Below are positions 1 to 6,594 of a stretch of 64,000 bases of DNA, piece by piece. Each line of letters opens with the position of its first letter. Position 1 is the stretch's first letter. Below the pieces are notes generated by a model. The model was not told the origin of the DNA, did no database searches, and saw nothing but the letters and a program-made list of their open reading frames with translations. Source of the stretch: a virus; IMG/VR virus record IMGVR_UViG_3300020472_000018, positions 1 through 64,000 of that record; one strand, 5' to 3'. A program made the translations under genes and the position numbers.

Positions 1-420
1 CCTGAGTTTGAGGATGAGGAAGCAATCGATCCATTCGATTTCTGGCAAGGTGCTAACTTCAAGTTGAAGGCAAAGAACGTTGCTGGTTATCGTAACTATG
101 ACTCTTCTGAGTTCGCTGCCACTAGTGCTTTACTAGATGATGACGATGCGATGGAAGGAGTCTGGAAAAAGGAATTCTCTTTAGCAGAATTAGTTGCTGC
201 CGATCAGTTCAAGTCTTATGATGAACTGAAGACCCGTCTTGGTTATGTACTTGGTAATAAGCAAGTTCGTCAAGATGCTGAAACTGTAGAGCAAGAGGTT
301 GAAGATGTTCAAGCATCTGCTCCTGTTGTTGAGACAGTGGAATCAGTATCCAGATCTTCTGCTACAGAAGATGAAGATGATGACGCATTATCATATTTCG
401 CCAAATTAGCTGAAAGTTAA
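1..420 (+). CDS. 32: gp32 single-stranded DNA-binding protein (C-terminal part)
   Basis: Open from the first base of the window (frame 1), so the N-terminus and most of the OB-fold lie upstream. The visible 139 residues include an aromatic segment (FDFWQGANFKLKAK) and end in a strongly acidic tail (EDEDDDALSYFAKLAES). T4-type gp32 coats single-stranded DNA during replication, recombination and repair, and its acidic tail recruits partner replication proteins. The tail and the segment match the cyanophage gp32 pattern from memory of the family. It is followed by a short overlapping ORF and a rho-independent terminator. An internal ATG at 64 exists but is not the true start. Confidence 0.8.
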   Translation, partial: PEFEDEEAIDPFDFWQGANFKLKAKNVAGYRNYDSSEFAATSALLDDDDAMEGVWKKEFSLAELVAADQFKSYDELKTRLGYVLGNKQVRQDAETVEQEVEDVQASAPVVETVESVSRSSATEDEDDDALSYFAKLAES

Positions 421-551
421 TGAAAATCAAGCCTCTTAGACATTGTCGATTGTCCCAAATGAAGTTCTTCTACTGGGACCCCAAAGACGATCCAAGAGAG
501 CCTGAATATTGGAAAGACTCACCTTCGGGTGGGTCTTTTTTATGTGATTAA
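420..551 (+). CDS. small ORF coupled to gp32 (43 residues), doubtful
   Basis: The last A of the gp32 stop codon begins an ATG (TAATG), so translation could be coupled. The product would be 43 residues, starting MKIKPLRHCRLSQMKFF, with a charged middle (WDPKDDPREPEYW). Its last 12 codons run through the terminator hairpin, which argues that the ORF may be fortuitous or that the stop lies beyond transcript release. No recognised family. It would overlap the 3' end of gp53 on the other strand. Confidence 0.3.
   Translation: MKIKPLRHCRLSQMKFFYWDPKDDPREPEYWKDSPSGGSFLCD
516..541 (+). terminator. rho-independent terminator after gp32
   Basis: An 8-bp stem (GACTCACC / GGTGGGTC, one G-T pair) closes a TTCG tetraloop and is followed by six T residues. 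It lies where the rightward gp32 transcript meets the leftward gp53 gene, whose stop codon is at 540-542, so it separates convergent transcripts. Confidence 0.85.
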
Positions 552-1259
552 ATCTGTATTTTCTGTAGTAATTAATCTATTAGTTACGTATTGACTATTT
601 CTATCATATCTCATTATTCTATCATGTTCAGTTAAAAACATCTGTAAGAATTGTTTTTTCAATGGTCTTATCTCTCTTTTCTTTTCGTTTTTGAGTGTTT
701 CATATTCAAAATTAGATACTCCTACAATAGGTGCAATTTTTTCACCAGTATATGTAAATTTACTCTCACCTGCAGATGATGGATTGCTACCATTCCATTT
801 ATTACCAGAACCTCCAATTCTTACAGCAGGTCCATCAATTGTAAACGATGAATCTACTATATTACCTGCAGGTAGAATTAATCTATCATTTTCATCTTTT
901 ACTTCTAAAGTTTCATAATGATGAATAGAATTCATCTCTGTGAGACCATATTTATTTTCAGTATATTCATATAAATCTTTATTTGATAATGGCCATTCAT
1001 CCCTAAGATTGACTATACCGCAAGAAATAATAATTACATAATCTAATTCTGGATCTCCGTATATGTCTTCAGCAACCATATCAGGTCTAGCACCATCAGC
1101 AACAATAAATTTATTAAAAATAGTTGCTGCATTAGTTACATCATCTAATAGTTTGTTCTTTCGGAAAAGATTTTTAACTATAATAAAATCTTTTGATGAA
1201 TTTTTATCTGGTAAGAATGATTGATATCTTACATTAGGTAATTTTCGTATATATGCCAT
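540..1259 (-). CDS. 53: gp53 baseplate wedge subunit
   Basis: 239 residues, beginning MAYIRKLPNVRYQSF. The N-terminal half (YIRKLPNVRYQ, FRKNKLLDDV, DIYGDPELDYVII, then NLRDEWPLS) is the recognisable gp53 pattern. In T4, gp53 (196 residues) joins wedges around the hub when the baseplate closes. The C-terminal part from about residue 110 carries a Gly/Asn/Ser-rich stretch and a basic end. It is the last gene of a four-gene leftward operon and starts at the base where the gp48 ORF stops. A late promoter upstream of gp48 probably drives both. Confidence 0.8.
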   Translation of the reverse strand: MAYIRKLPNVRYQSFLPDKNSSKDFIIVKNLFRKNKLLDDVTNAATIFNKFIVADGARPDMVAEDIYGDPELDYVIIISCGIVNLRDEWPLSNKDLYEYTENKYGLTEMNSIHHYETLEVKDENDRLILPAGNIVDSSFTIDGPAVRIGGSGNKWNGSNPSSAGESKFTYTGEKIAPIVGVSNFEYETLKNEKKREIRPLKKQFLQMFLTEHDRIMRYDRNSQYVTNRLITTENTDLIT

Positions 1260-2482
1260 TAGAATCCAACTCCTTTTACGTCTTCGGTATAATCTTCAAA
1301 GTAAACTGGATTGGTTTCTTTAAATATCATATTAACTTTCATATGAACAGGAGTTGAATCACCATATGATGCATATACTCCTCCTGCTGAGTAATTTACA
1401 CTAAGTGAAGTTAATGCACACGGTTTGAATGAATTTAAAAATGGATGATCTTCACCTGCACTTAGATATCTTAATAAGAATAAATCTGGGGAATTTATGA
1501 ATAGTCCTTCACTTCCAGTTTTTGTTACTTCATCTCCAGCTCTGGGTGACATATGCTGTTTTAATTTTCTTATTATTTTTAGTGCTCTATCAGCTTCATC
1601 TTTACTTCTTGGTGTAAAAGTAAAGTCAAAAGCAAATTCTCTTAATTTAGATCCATTAAATAATAGTTCTTTATTTGCATTAAGAACCTTTCCAGATGCT
1701 CTTGACATAAACTGGTTAGTTGTTGTATTTCCACCAAATACGTTAACAGCCATCCCACCTACAGCAGCTCTTATTGCACTTGCAATATCCTGCATTCCTT
1801 CCACTCCTGAACCTTCTTCTCCAATGTCCATCTTACCAGCTTGAAGAGTATTGATAACTGCTTGAATTTCTTCAGGAGCATTACCACCAGCAGCCATATT
1901 AAAAGCAGTCATTTGGAACATATTCAGAGAATTTTCACCCCAATCAACTGATTTATTATCACCGATTTGTTTTGGAATTGGTAGTTCTACATAAAATTGA
2001 GTATCTGTATTATATGTGTCTCCATTATATCCAGATTGATGTTGGTTATATCTTCTATCAGCTCCCTCTGCATATGCATTAAAATTCTCTTGATGAAACA
2101 CCGAACCAGTTGGTTTAGATCTTTTACCATTATAAACCTGTGTTCCAGCTTTAATAGTATCTCCTGCTTTAAAGAATCCACCACCAAATTTTGGAACCTC
2201 TTGACCTTCACCTAATGTAAGATCTTCATTATTACTAACTAGGTCTCCATATGCTCTAGAAACTATAGGACCGTTTTTCGTGGGTGGTTTATATTTAACG
2301 CATCTTATAAGTAAACTATCTTCCTTTCCACTTCTTTTTAATGGATATTGTAAATGTTCTTTAGATTTTCCCGTTGTAGTCAGCAGTTTCCCTACTTCTA
2401 TTCCAGTTTCATCTTTTTTCGCCCCTTCTTGGGTAGTTTGTGTATCAGATCCTGAATTGTTTTCTACTACTGCTTCTGTCAT
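1259..2482 (-). CDS. 48: gp48 baseplate tail-tube cap protein
   Basis: 407 residues, compared with 364 in T4. The N-terminal 40 residues are polar and low-complexity. The C-terminal half (about 255-400) looks like a tail-tube-type beta-barrel: LNANKELLFNGSKLREFAFD, then FTPRSKDEADRALKIIRKLK and a final strand near MKVNMIFKETNPVYFED. In T4, gp48 caps the baseplate hub and nucleates tube polymerisation with gp54. Neighbours are gp53 downstream and an unknown gene upstream. A perfect TATAAATA late-promoter core lies 27 bases before the start codon. The family call rests on position and on the tube-fold segment. Confidence 0.7.
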   Translation of the reverse strand: MTEAVVENNSGSDTQTTQEGAKKDETGIEVGKLLTTTGKSKEHLQYPLKRSGKEDSLLIRCVKYKPPTKNGPIVSRAYGDLVSNNEDLTLGEGQEVPKFGGGFFKAGDTIKAGTQVYNGKRSKPTGSVFHQENFNAYAEGADRRYNQHQSGYNGDTYNTDTQFYVELPIPKQIGDNKSVDWGENSLNMFQMTAFNMAAGGNAPEEIQAVINTLQAGKMDIGEEGSGVEGMQDIASAIRAAVGGMAVNVFGGNTTTNQFMSRASGKVLNANKELLFNGSKLREFAFDFTFTPRSKDEADRALKIIRKLKQHMSPRAGDEVTKTGSEGLFINSPDLFLLRYLSAGEDHPFLNSFKPCALTSLSVNYSAGGVYASYGDSTPVHMKVNMIFKETNPVYFEDYTEDVKGVGF

Positions 2483-2504
2483 TATCGACCTTATTTTGTT
2501 ATTA

Positions 2505-2852
2505 TCAGCTATTTATACGGAATCTCGCAAAAGGTATCCCATCAAGATCATTTAACTCTTCATTACTAATTTCATACAACCCACCAGATACTTCACCCCA
2601 AGTATATTGTCGATGTTCGTTCCAATGAAAATTGATACCACGAAATCCCCATTCATACAAGTTTGTTACACCAACTAGGGGATTCTGATCATACCTTATA
2701 TTAGGTGTTTTTGGATTATATACAAAGACATAGAATTTTCCTATTGTTGGCATTTTACTACCTTCCTGTAATGCATCAAGAATTTCCATCATTAAATCAT
2801 CAGGATCTTCTGTCCCAATTAAATTATAACGAATGTCTTTAATTCTATTCAT
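2505..2852 (-). CDS. conserved virion-cluster protein of unknown function
   Basis: 115 residues, no firm family. The centre is rich in aromatic residues: IGKFYVFVYNPKTPN followed by YDQNPLVGVTNLYEWGFRG and NFHWNEHRQY. The N-terminus is helical and acidic. The pattern looks like a compact structural or assembly protein rather than an enzyme. It sits between the head-completion gene gp4 (1-base overlap) and gp48 in the leftward baseplate operon, so a role in tail or baseplate assembly is a guess from context only. Confidence 0.6.
   Translation of the reverse strand: MNRIKDIRYNLIGTEDPDDLMMEILDALQEGSKMPTIGKFYVFVYNPKTPNIRYDQNPLVGVTNLYEWGFRGINFHWNEHRQYTWGEVSGGLYEISNEELNDLDGIPFARFRINS
2510..2517 (-). 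promoter_or_regulatory. late promoter core TATAAATA for gp48-gp53
   Basis: Read on the minus strand this is an exact match to the T4 late promoter consensus. It lies 27 bases upstream of the gp48 ATG and inside the 3' end of the upstream gene, as is common in compact T4-like late operons. Confidence 0.65.
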
Positions 2853-3286
2853 TATACTCCAAGTTCTTTTTCTGTAATTACTTTGAACTCCAATTGTCTA
2901 TCAGCACACCATTCTCTTGCTTCTTTCCATTTTGTTTGGTTTGTAGCATATGTATATGCTTCTTTTATATAACCCTTTGTTTGACGTTTTGGTTTTTTAG
3001 GTGGACTACATTGTTTTAATGGTTTCACTTCAATAACATATTTTTTTATTCTACCATCAGTTTCCTTTACCTTCATATAGAAATCTGGAAAGTATCTATG
3101 AGAGCGATGATCAACTGGAGATATGTAAGGTATTGCTATTTCTTCACTATTCCATTCTAATACGTTGGCATTAGAATCACAGTAAACCATGAATTTTCTT
3201 TCCCATAATGATCGAAATACTATGTTAGTAGGATCACCTTTATATTTGTGAGGAAATTTTGGATAATATTTTCCTTTATAAGCCAT
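2852..3286 (-). CDS. 4: gp4 head completion protein (TnsA-like nuclease fold)
   Basis: 144 residues, close to T4 gp4 (also called gp50/65, 150 residues). The start MAYKGKYYPKFPHKYKGDPT and FRSLWERKFMVYCD are typical. The middle has a PD-(D/E)xK-like arrangement (RYFPDFYMKV, then YVIEVKPLKQ): D after the P, and E-x-K on the next strand. Gp4 acts late in head maturation, allowing tails to join filled heads. It is the first gene of the leftward operon, and a minus-strand CTAAATA late core lies 26 bases upstream. Confidence 0.8.
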   Translation of the reverse strand: MAYKGKYYPKFPHKYKGDPTNIVFRSLWERKFMVYCDSNANVLEWNSEEIAIPYISPVDHRSHRYFPDFYMKVKETDGRIKKYVIEVKPLKQCSPPKKPKRQTKGYIKEAYTYATNQTKWKEAREWCADRQLEFKVITEKELGV

Positions 3287-3293
3287 CTAAATA
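3287..3293 (+). promoter_or_regulatory. late promoter core CTAAATA (rightward)
   Basis: A CTAAATA core starting at the first base after the gp4 start codon and 27 bases before the GTG at 3321. It is one half of a mirrored promoter pair within a 34-base gap. Confidence 0.6.
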
Positions 3294-3312
3294 GAAATGA
3301 TATAATAAGAAC

Positions 3313-3319
3313 TATTTAG
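3313..3319 (-). promoter_or_regulatory. late promoter core CTAAATA (leftward)
   Basis: TATTTAG on the plus strand, that is CTAAATA on the minus strand, 26 bases upstream of the gp4 ATG. The two cores of this gap point at each other with 19 bases between them, so the two transcripts would overlap at their 5' ends. Confidence 0.55.
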
Positions 3320-3320
3320 A

Positions 3321-4163
3321 GTGCCAGCCCCAATTCCAAAGAAAATATCTCAGATATTGCCCAAGTTTCAGAATGTTGCTCAAACTTCTCATTACTTAGT
3401 TAAGTTTGGTTTACCTTCTAAAGGTGGTTTAAGAAGTCATCTTCAAGATAAGGGAGTGGATGTTAGATTTTCTGGTGAGGATATAGGTTTACTTTGCAGT
3501 TCCGCAGTTTTACCTGGATCATCTATGGCTACTGTTGCTGTAACTGGTGAGTATCAGGGATTAGTTGAAATAATACCCCATACTAGAAATTTTACAAGAA
3601 TTAAGTTAGAATTTTATGTTGATAATAGATATAAATCATTGAAATTTCTAGAGCATTGGATGGAATATATTACTGGTGGTTCTAGTGCAGGGACATTAGA
3701 TGATGGTTATCATTTTAAACTTCATTATCCAGAGGAATATAGATCAGAATCAACCAAAATTATTAAATTTGAAAAGAATTATAGACAATTCTTAGAGTAT
3801 AATTTTAGAGGATTATATCCTATAAATTTAAGTTCAACAAAAGTTTCTTATAAGAATTCTGATGTATTAAAAGCAACTTGTGAATTTGCTTATGAAAGAT
3901 ATATTTGTGGTGAAGCAACTTCTGCCTCAGAATCTGCAGGTACTGATCAAAATAATTCACTTAGTAGATTTGGGATGAAGGCAGGTGATGTAACTGTTAT
4001 TAATAATGAAGTTACTAAAGAGTTAGAGGCTACTATTGTAACTGGAAAGAGTGGTTGGAATCCTACAGGTGATAATGATGGTGATGGTATTTTAAATAAT
4101 CAAGATACCTTTGACCCATCTTTAGACGGTTTAAGACCTGGTGATAGGAGACCAGGTACTTAA
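3321..4163 (+). CDS. tube-fold baseplate protein, gp54-like tail tube initiator (tentative)
   Basis: 280 residues with a GTG start 27 bases after a late promoter core. Residues 20-140 resemble tail-tube-type proteins: HYLVKFGLPSKGG near the start, CSSAVLPGSS, then RIKLEFYVDNRYKSLKFLEH. T4 gp54 has a similar order (VKMPE..., then a strand and helix before a W-V/M motif). The C-terminal 30 residues carry an acidic DNDGDGILNNQDTFDPSLDG stretch like a thrombospondin type 3 calcium loop. Tube initiation on the gp48 cap is inferred from fold and position; another tube-like baseplate protein is possible. Confidence 0.5.
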   Translation: MPAPIPKKISQILPKFQNVAQTSHYLVKFGLPSKGGLRSHLQDKGVDVRFSGEDIGLLCSSAVLPGSSMATVAVTGEYQGLVEIIPHTRNFTRIKLEFYVDNRYKSLKFLEHWMEYITGGSSAGTLDDGYHFKLHYPEEYRSESTKIIKFEKNYRQFLEYNFRGLYPINLSSTKVSYKNSDVLKATCEFAYERYICGEATSASESAGTDQNNSLSRFGMKAGDVTVINNEVTKELEATIVTGKSGWNPTGDNDGDGILNNQDTFDPSLDGLRPGDRRPGT

Positions 4164-4208
4164 AAAAACCTCCTATATACTCTACGAATAATAATATTAT
4201 AATTTATT

Positions 4209-4925
4209 ATGCCTTTACCAAAGATTACTGCTCCTAGCTATGAGTTGGTTATACCTTCTTCCAAAAAGAAGATTAAATTTAGACCATTTTTAGTTAAAGA
4301 GGAAAAGATCCTTATTTTGGCTATGGAAAGTCAAGATAGTAAACAGATTGCTAATGCTATAAAGGATGTTCTTACTTCTTGTATTTCAACAAGAGGTGTT
4401 AAAGTTGAAAAACTATCAACATTTGATATTGAATATCTATTTTTAAATATTCGTGGTAAGTCTGTTGGAGAACAAATTGAAGTTACTGTTACTTGTTCTG
4501 ATGATGGAAAAACACAAGTTCCAACAGTTATTAATTTAGATGAAATTCAAGTTCAATTTAGTGATGATCATTCTAGAGATATTAAATTAGATGATGATTA
4601 TACATTAAGGATGAGATATCCATCAATGGATGAATTTATTAAAACTAATTTTAATGTTGGTGATATTAGTGTTGATGATACTTTTAAATTAATTGCATCT
4701 TGTATAGAACAAGTTTATTCTGAAGAAGAATCTTGGGCAGGATCTGATTGTACAAAGAAAGAACTAACTGAATTTGTAGAGCAATTAAATTCAAAGCAAT
4801 TCAAAGAAGTTGAAAAATTCTTTGAAACAATGCCTAAACTTTCTCATAAAGTTAAAGTAACAAATCCAAATACAAAAGTTGAAAATGAACTTGTTTTAGA
4901 GGGGCTGCAGAGTTTTTTCGGGTAA
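4209..4925 (+). CDS. 26: gp26 baseplate hub / tail assembly protein
   Basis: 238 residues, similar to T4 gp26 (208). It starts MPLPKITAPSYELVIPSSKK and continues FRPFLVKEEKILILAME, the hallmark N-terminus of the T4 gp26 family, with a conserved IRGKSVGE in the middle. Gp26 acts in hub assembly. The last codons contain T TTT TTC, a canonical -1 slippery heptamer, and a -1 shift there reads without interruption into the next gene. This resembles the G/GT tail-chaperone arrangement found just before tape-measure genes. Confidence 0.8.
   Translation: MPLPKITAPSYELVIPSSKKKIKFRPFLVKEEKILILAMESQDSKQIANAIKDVLTSCISTRGVKVEKLSTFDIEYLFLNIRGKSVGEQIEVTVTCSDDGKTQVPTVINLDEIQVQFSDDHSRDIKLDDDYTLRMRYPSMDEFIKTNFNVGDISVDDTFKLIASCIEQVYSEEESWAGSDCTKKELTEFVEQLNSKQFKEVEKFFETMPKLSHKVKVTNPNTKVENELVLEGLQSFFG
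4913..4919 (+). promoter_or_regulatory. probable -1 programmed ribosomal frameshift site
   Basis: The heptamer T TTT TTC is in the correct phase of the gp26 frame (X XXY YYZ), two codons before its stop. After a -1 slip the ribosome reads CGG GTA AGT ATG and continues through the 57-residue gp51-like ORF. This is what the sequence shows; actual frameshifting is inferred from analogous tail-chaperone genes. Confidence 0.55.
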
Positions 4926-4927
4926 GT

Positions 4928-5100
4928 ATGTCGCATGAAGATCTTGCGTCATACTATCAAGTTAATTTTGCTTTAATGCAACACCATAAATATTCATTAA
5001 CAGAGCTAGAAAATATGATACCTTGGGAAAGAGAAATTTATCTCGCTCTTTTACAGCAATACATTGAAGATGAAAATTTAAAGGCACAACAAAATGGCTG
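4928..5100 (+). CDS. 51: gp51-like baseplate hub assembly protein (small)
   Basis: 57 residues: MSHEDLASYYQVNFALMQHH, then YSLTELENMIPWEREIYLAL and an acidic helix. The Y-x-x-N-F-A-L-x-x-H-H-K and IPWERE-I-Y patterns match the short gp51-type hub assembly protein of T4-like phages and the C-terminal part of frameshifted tail chaperones. It may be made alone from its ATG and also as a gp26 fusion through the slippery site just upstream. It ends overlapping the start of the tape-measure-like gene, which fits a chaperone that loads the tape measure. Confidence 0.7.
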
Positions 5101-6590
5101 AAATTAGATCACCATTAGGACAAATACGTGGAACACTTCGTAAAGTTTCTAATAGTGTCTTTCGTCCTCCTACACAGCAAGGTTCAAAAGAAGATTCTGT
5201 AGCAAGTAATTTAATTGCTAGAAATTCATCTTTATTGGGTGGTATTCAAAAACAAATTAATACATTAAATCAGCAGCAATCAGTAATAAACAAATCTTTA
5301 AGTATAATAAGTAAAAATTTAGTAACAGGATCAAAATTAGAAAAACAAAGACAACAAGCACAGAAAGCAAGAGAAGCTAAATTAGCAGCACAAGGATTAA
5401 GATCAGAAAAAGAAGCACAAATTGAAGGACCTCTTCAGAAAGCTCTTATGGCTCCAGTTAGAGCAGTGCAAGTTAGAACTATGAGTATTTTCACCAAACT
5501 AACTAGATTTTTAATGATATTAGCTGGTGGATGGTTATCTAATAAAATTCTTGATCTTTTTGAAGCAAATATTACAGGTAGTGTTGAAAGAATACAAGAA
5601 ATAAAGAAAAATCTTTTATCTGGATTTATGAAAGCTGGATTGGCTTTATTGCTCTTTAATCCATTTCTTGGGAAGTTAGTTTTAGGTGCAACGGCACTTG
5701 GAGTTGTTATTGATAACATAGCTAGTGGTGGTATTTTAGCAAAACCATTTAATTTTATAATGGAATGGTTGAAGGATGTAACAGATTGGTTTTCTAAAGA
5801 AGTAGATGCTGGTAACATAGAATTCAATCCTAAAAATTGGTGGTTTTTTGGAAATAATGATCAGAAAGAAAATACGAATGTGAATAAGGAGGAGGAGAAT
5901 AATAATGAAAATCCTGCAGAGAATTGGAAAGTTTTTCTAGATCCTGCTAATAAAGATGAATCAACAAATCAAAAAAATGAAATTGATACATCTAATAAGG
6001 ATAATCAATCTGGTGCTATAGAATCTAATAATAGTATTGATCTTGAAGCATTACGTTTGAAAAGAGAAAGGGGAGAGGAATTAACACAGGAAGAAAAAGA
6101 TGCATTAATAGAAGCAGAAGGTGGAAAGGATAATATTAGTCCTGCAATGATGAGTGAGATAACCGATAAGGATTTGTTGGCTGAGATAGAAGGTAAGAAA
6201 CCCTTCAGAACTGATTTTGGTCCTGGTAAATCTGGATCAGAGGAATATGCTGCAGCATTAACAGAGTATAACGAAACATACGGTCAAAGGATTAAAGATT
6301 TAAAAGCTAAGATTAATGGGAATAAAATTGATGACAATAAATTAATTAATAATAATAAAACGAATATCAAAGAAAGGACAACTAATTTAACTTCTCTTCT
6401 TGCTTCTTTATCTGATGCTACACCAACTATAGTTCCATTCCCTACAGATACTCAAGCTGCAGAATCTGGTGCAAGTGGAACTGTTTCAGTGCCTGGAGGT
6501 ACTGGTGGATCTGTCCCCGTTATAAAATCTTTTAATAAGGATAATAGTTATGTTTATCTTGCTTATAAGCATTATCAGGTAGCACCTTAA
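5094..6590 (+). CDS. tape-measure-like tail protein, first of a pair
   Basis: 498 residues. Residues 1-110 are Gln/Lys/Ala-rich and probably coiled coil (NTLNQQQSVINKSLS, KQRQQAQKAREAKLAAQ). Two hydrophobic stretches follow at about 130-150 (TRFLMILAGGWLSNKI) and 175-210. The rest is a long polar, Asn/Glu/Lys-rich tail. This layout, and the location right after a G/GT-like chaperone pair, fits a tail tape measure or hub lumen protein (role of T4 gp29). The hydrophobic segment plus GWL/GWI motif is shared with the next gene, so the two look like paralogous halves of one function. Function is inferred. Confidence 0.55.
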   Translation: MAEIRSPLGQIRGTLRKVSNSVFRPPTQQGSKEDSVASNLIARNSSLLGGIQKQINTLNQQQSVINKSLSIISKNLVTGSKLEKQRQQAQKAREAKLAAQGLRSEKEAQIEGPLQKALMAPVRAVQVRTMSIFTKLTRFLMILAGGWLSNKILDLFEANITGSVERIQEIKKNLLSGFMKAGLALLLFNPFLGKLVLGATALGVVIDNIASGGILAKPFNFIMEWLKDVTDWFSKEVDAGNIEFNPKNWWFFGNNDQKENTNVNKEEENNNENPAENWKVFLDPANKDESTNQKNEIDTSNKDNQSGAIESNNSIDLEALRLKRERGEELTQEEKDALIEAEGGKDNISPAMMSEITDKDLLAEIEGKKPFRTDFGPGKSGSEEYAAALTEYNETYGQRIKDLKAKINGNKIDDNKLINNNKTNIKERTTNLTSLLASLSDATPTIVPFPTDTQAAESGASGTVSVPGGTGGSVPVIKSFNKDNSYVYLAYKHYQVAP

Positions 6591-6594
6591 TATT

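Noticed and set aside
4986-4992. ATAAATA in the gp51-like gene as a late promoter
   Set aside because: It matches the core but is about 100 bases from the next start and inside a coding region; other late cores here are 20-33 bases from their genes.
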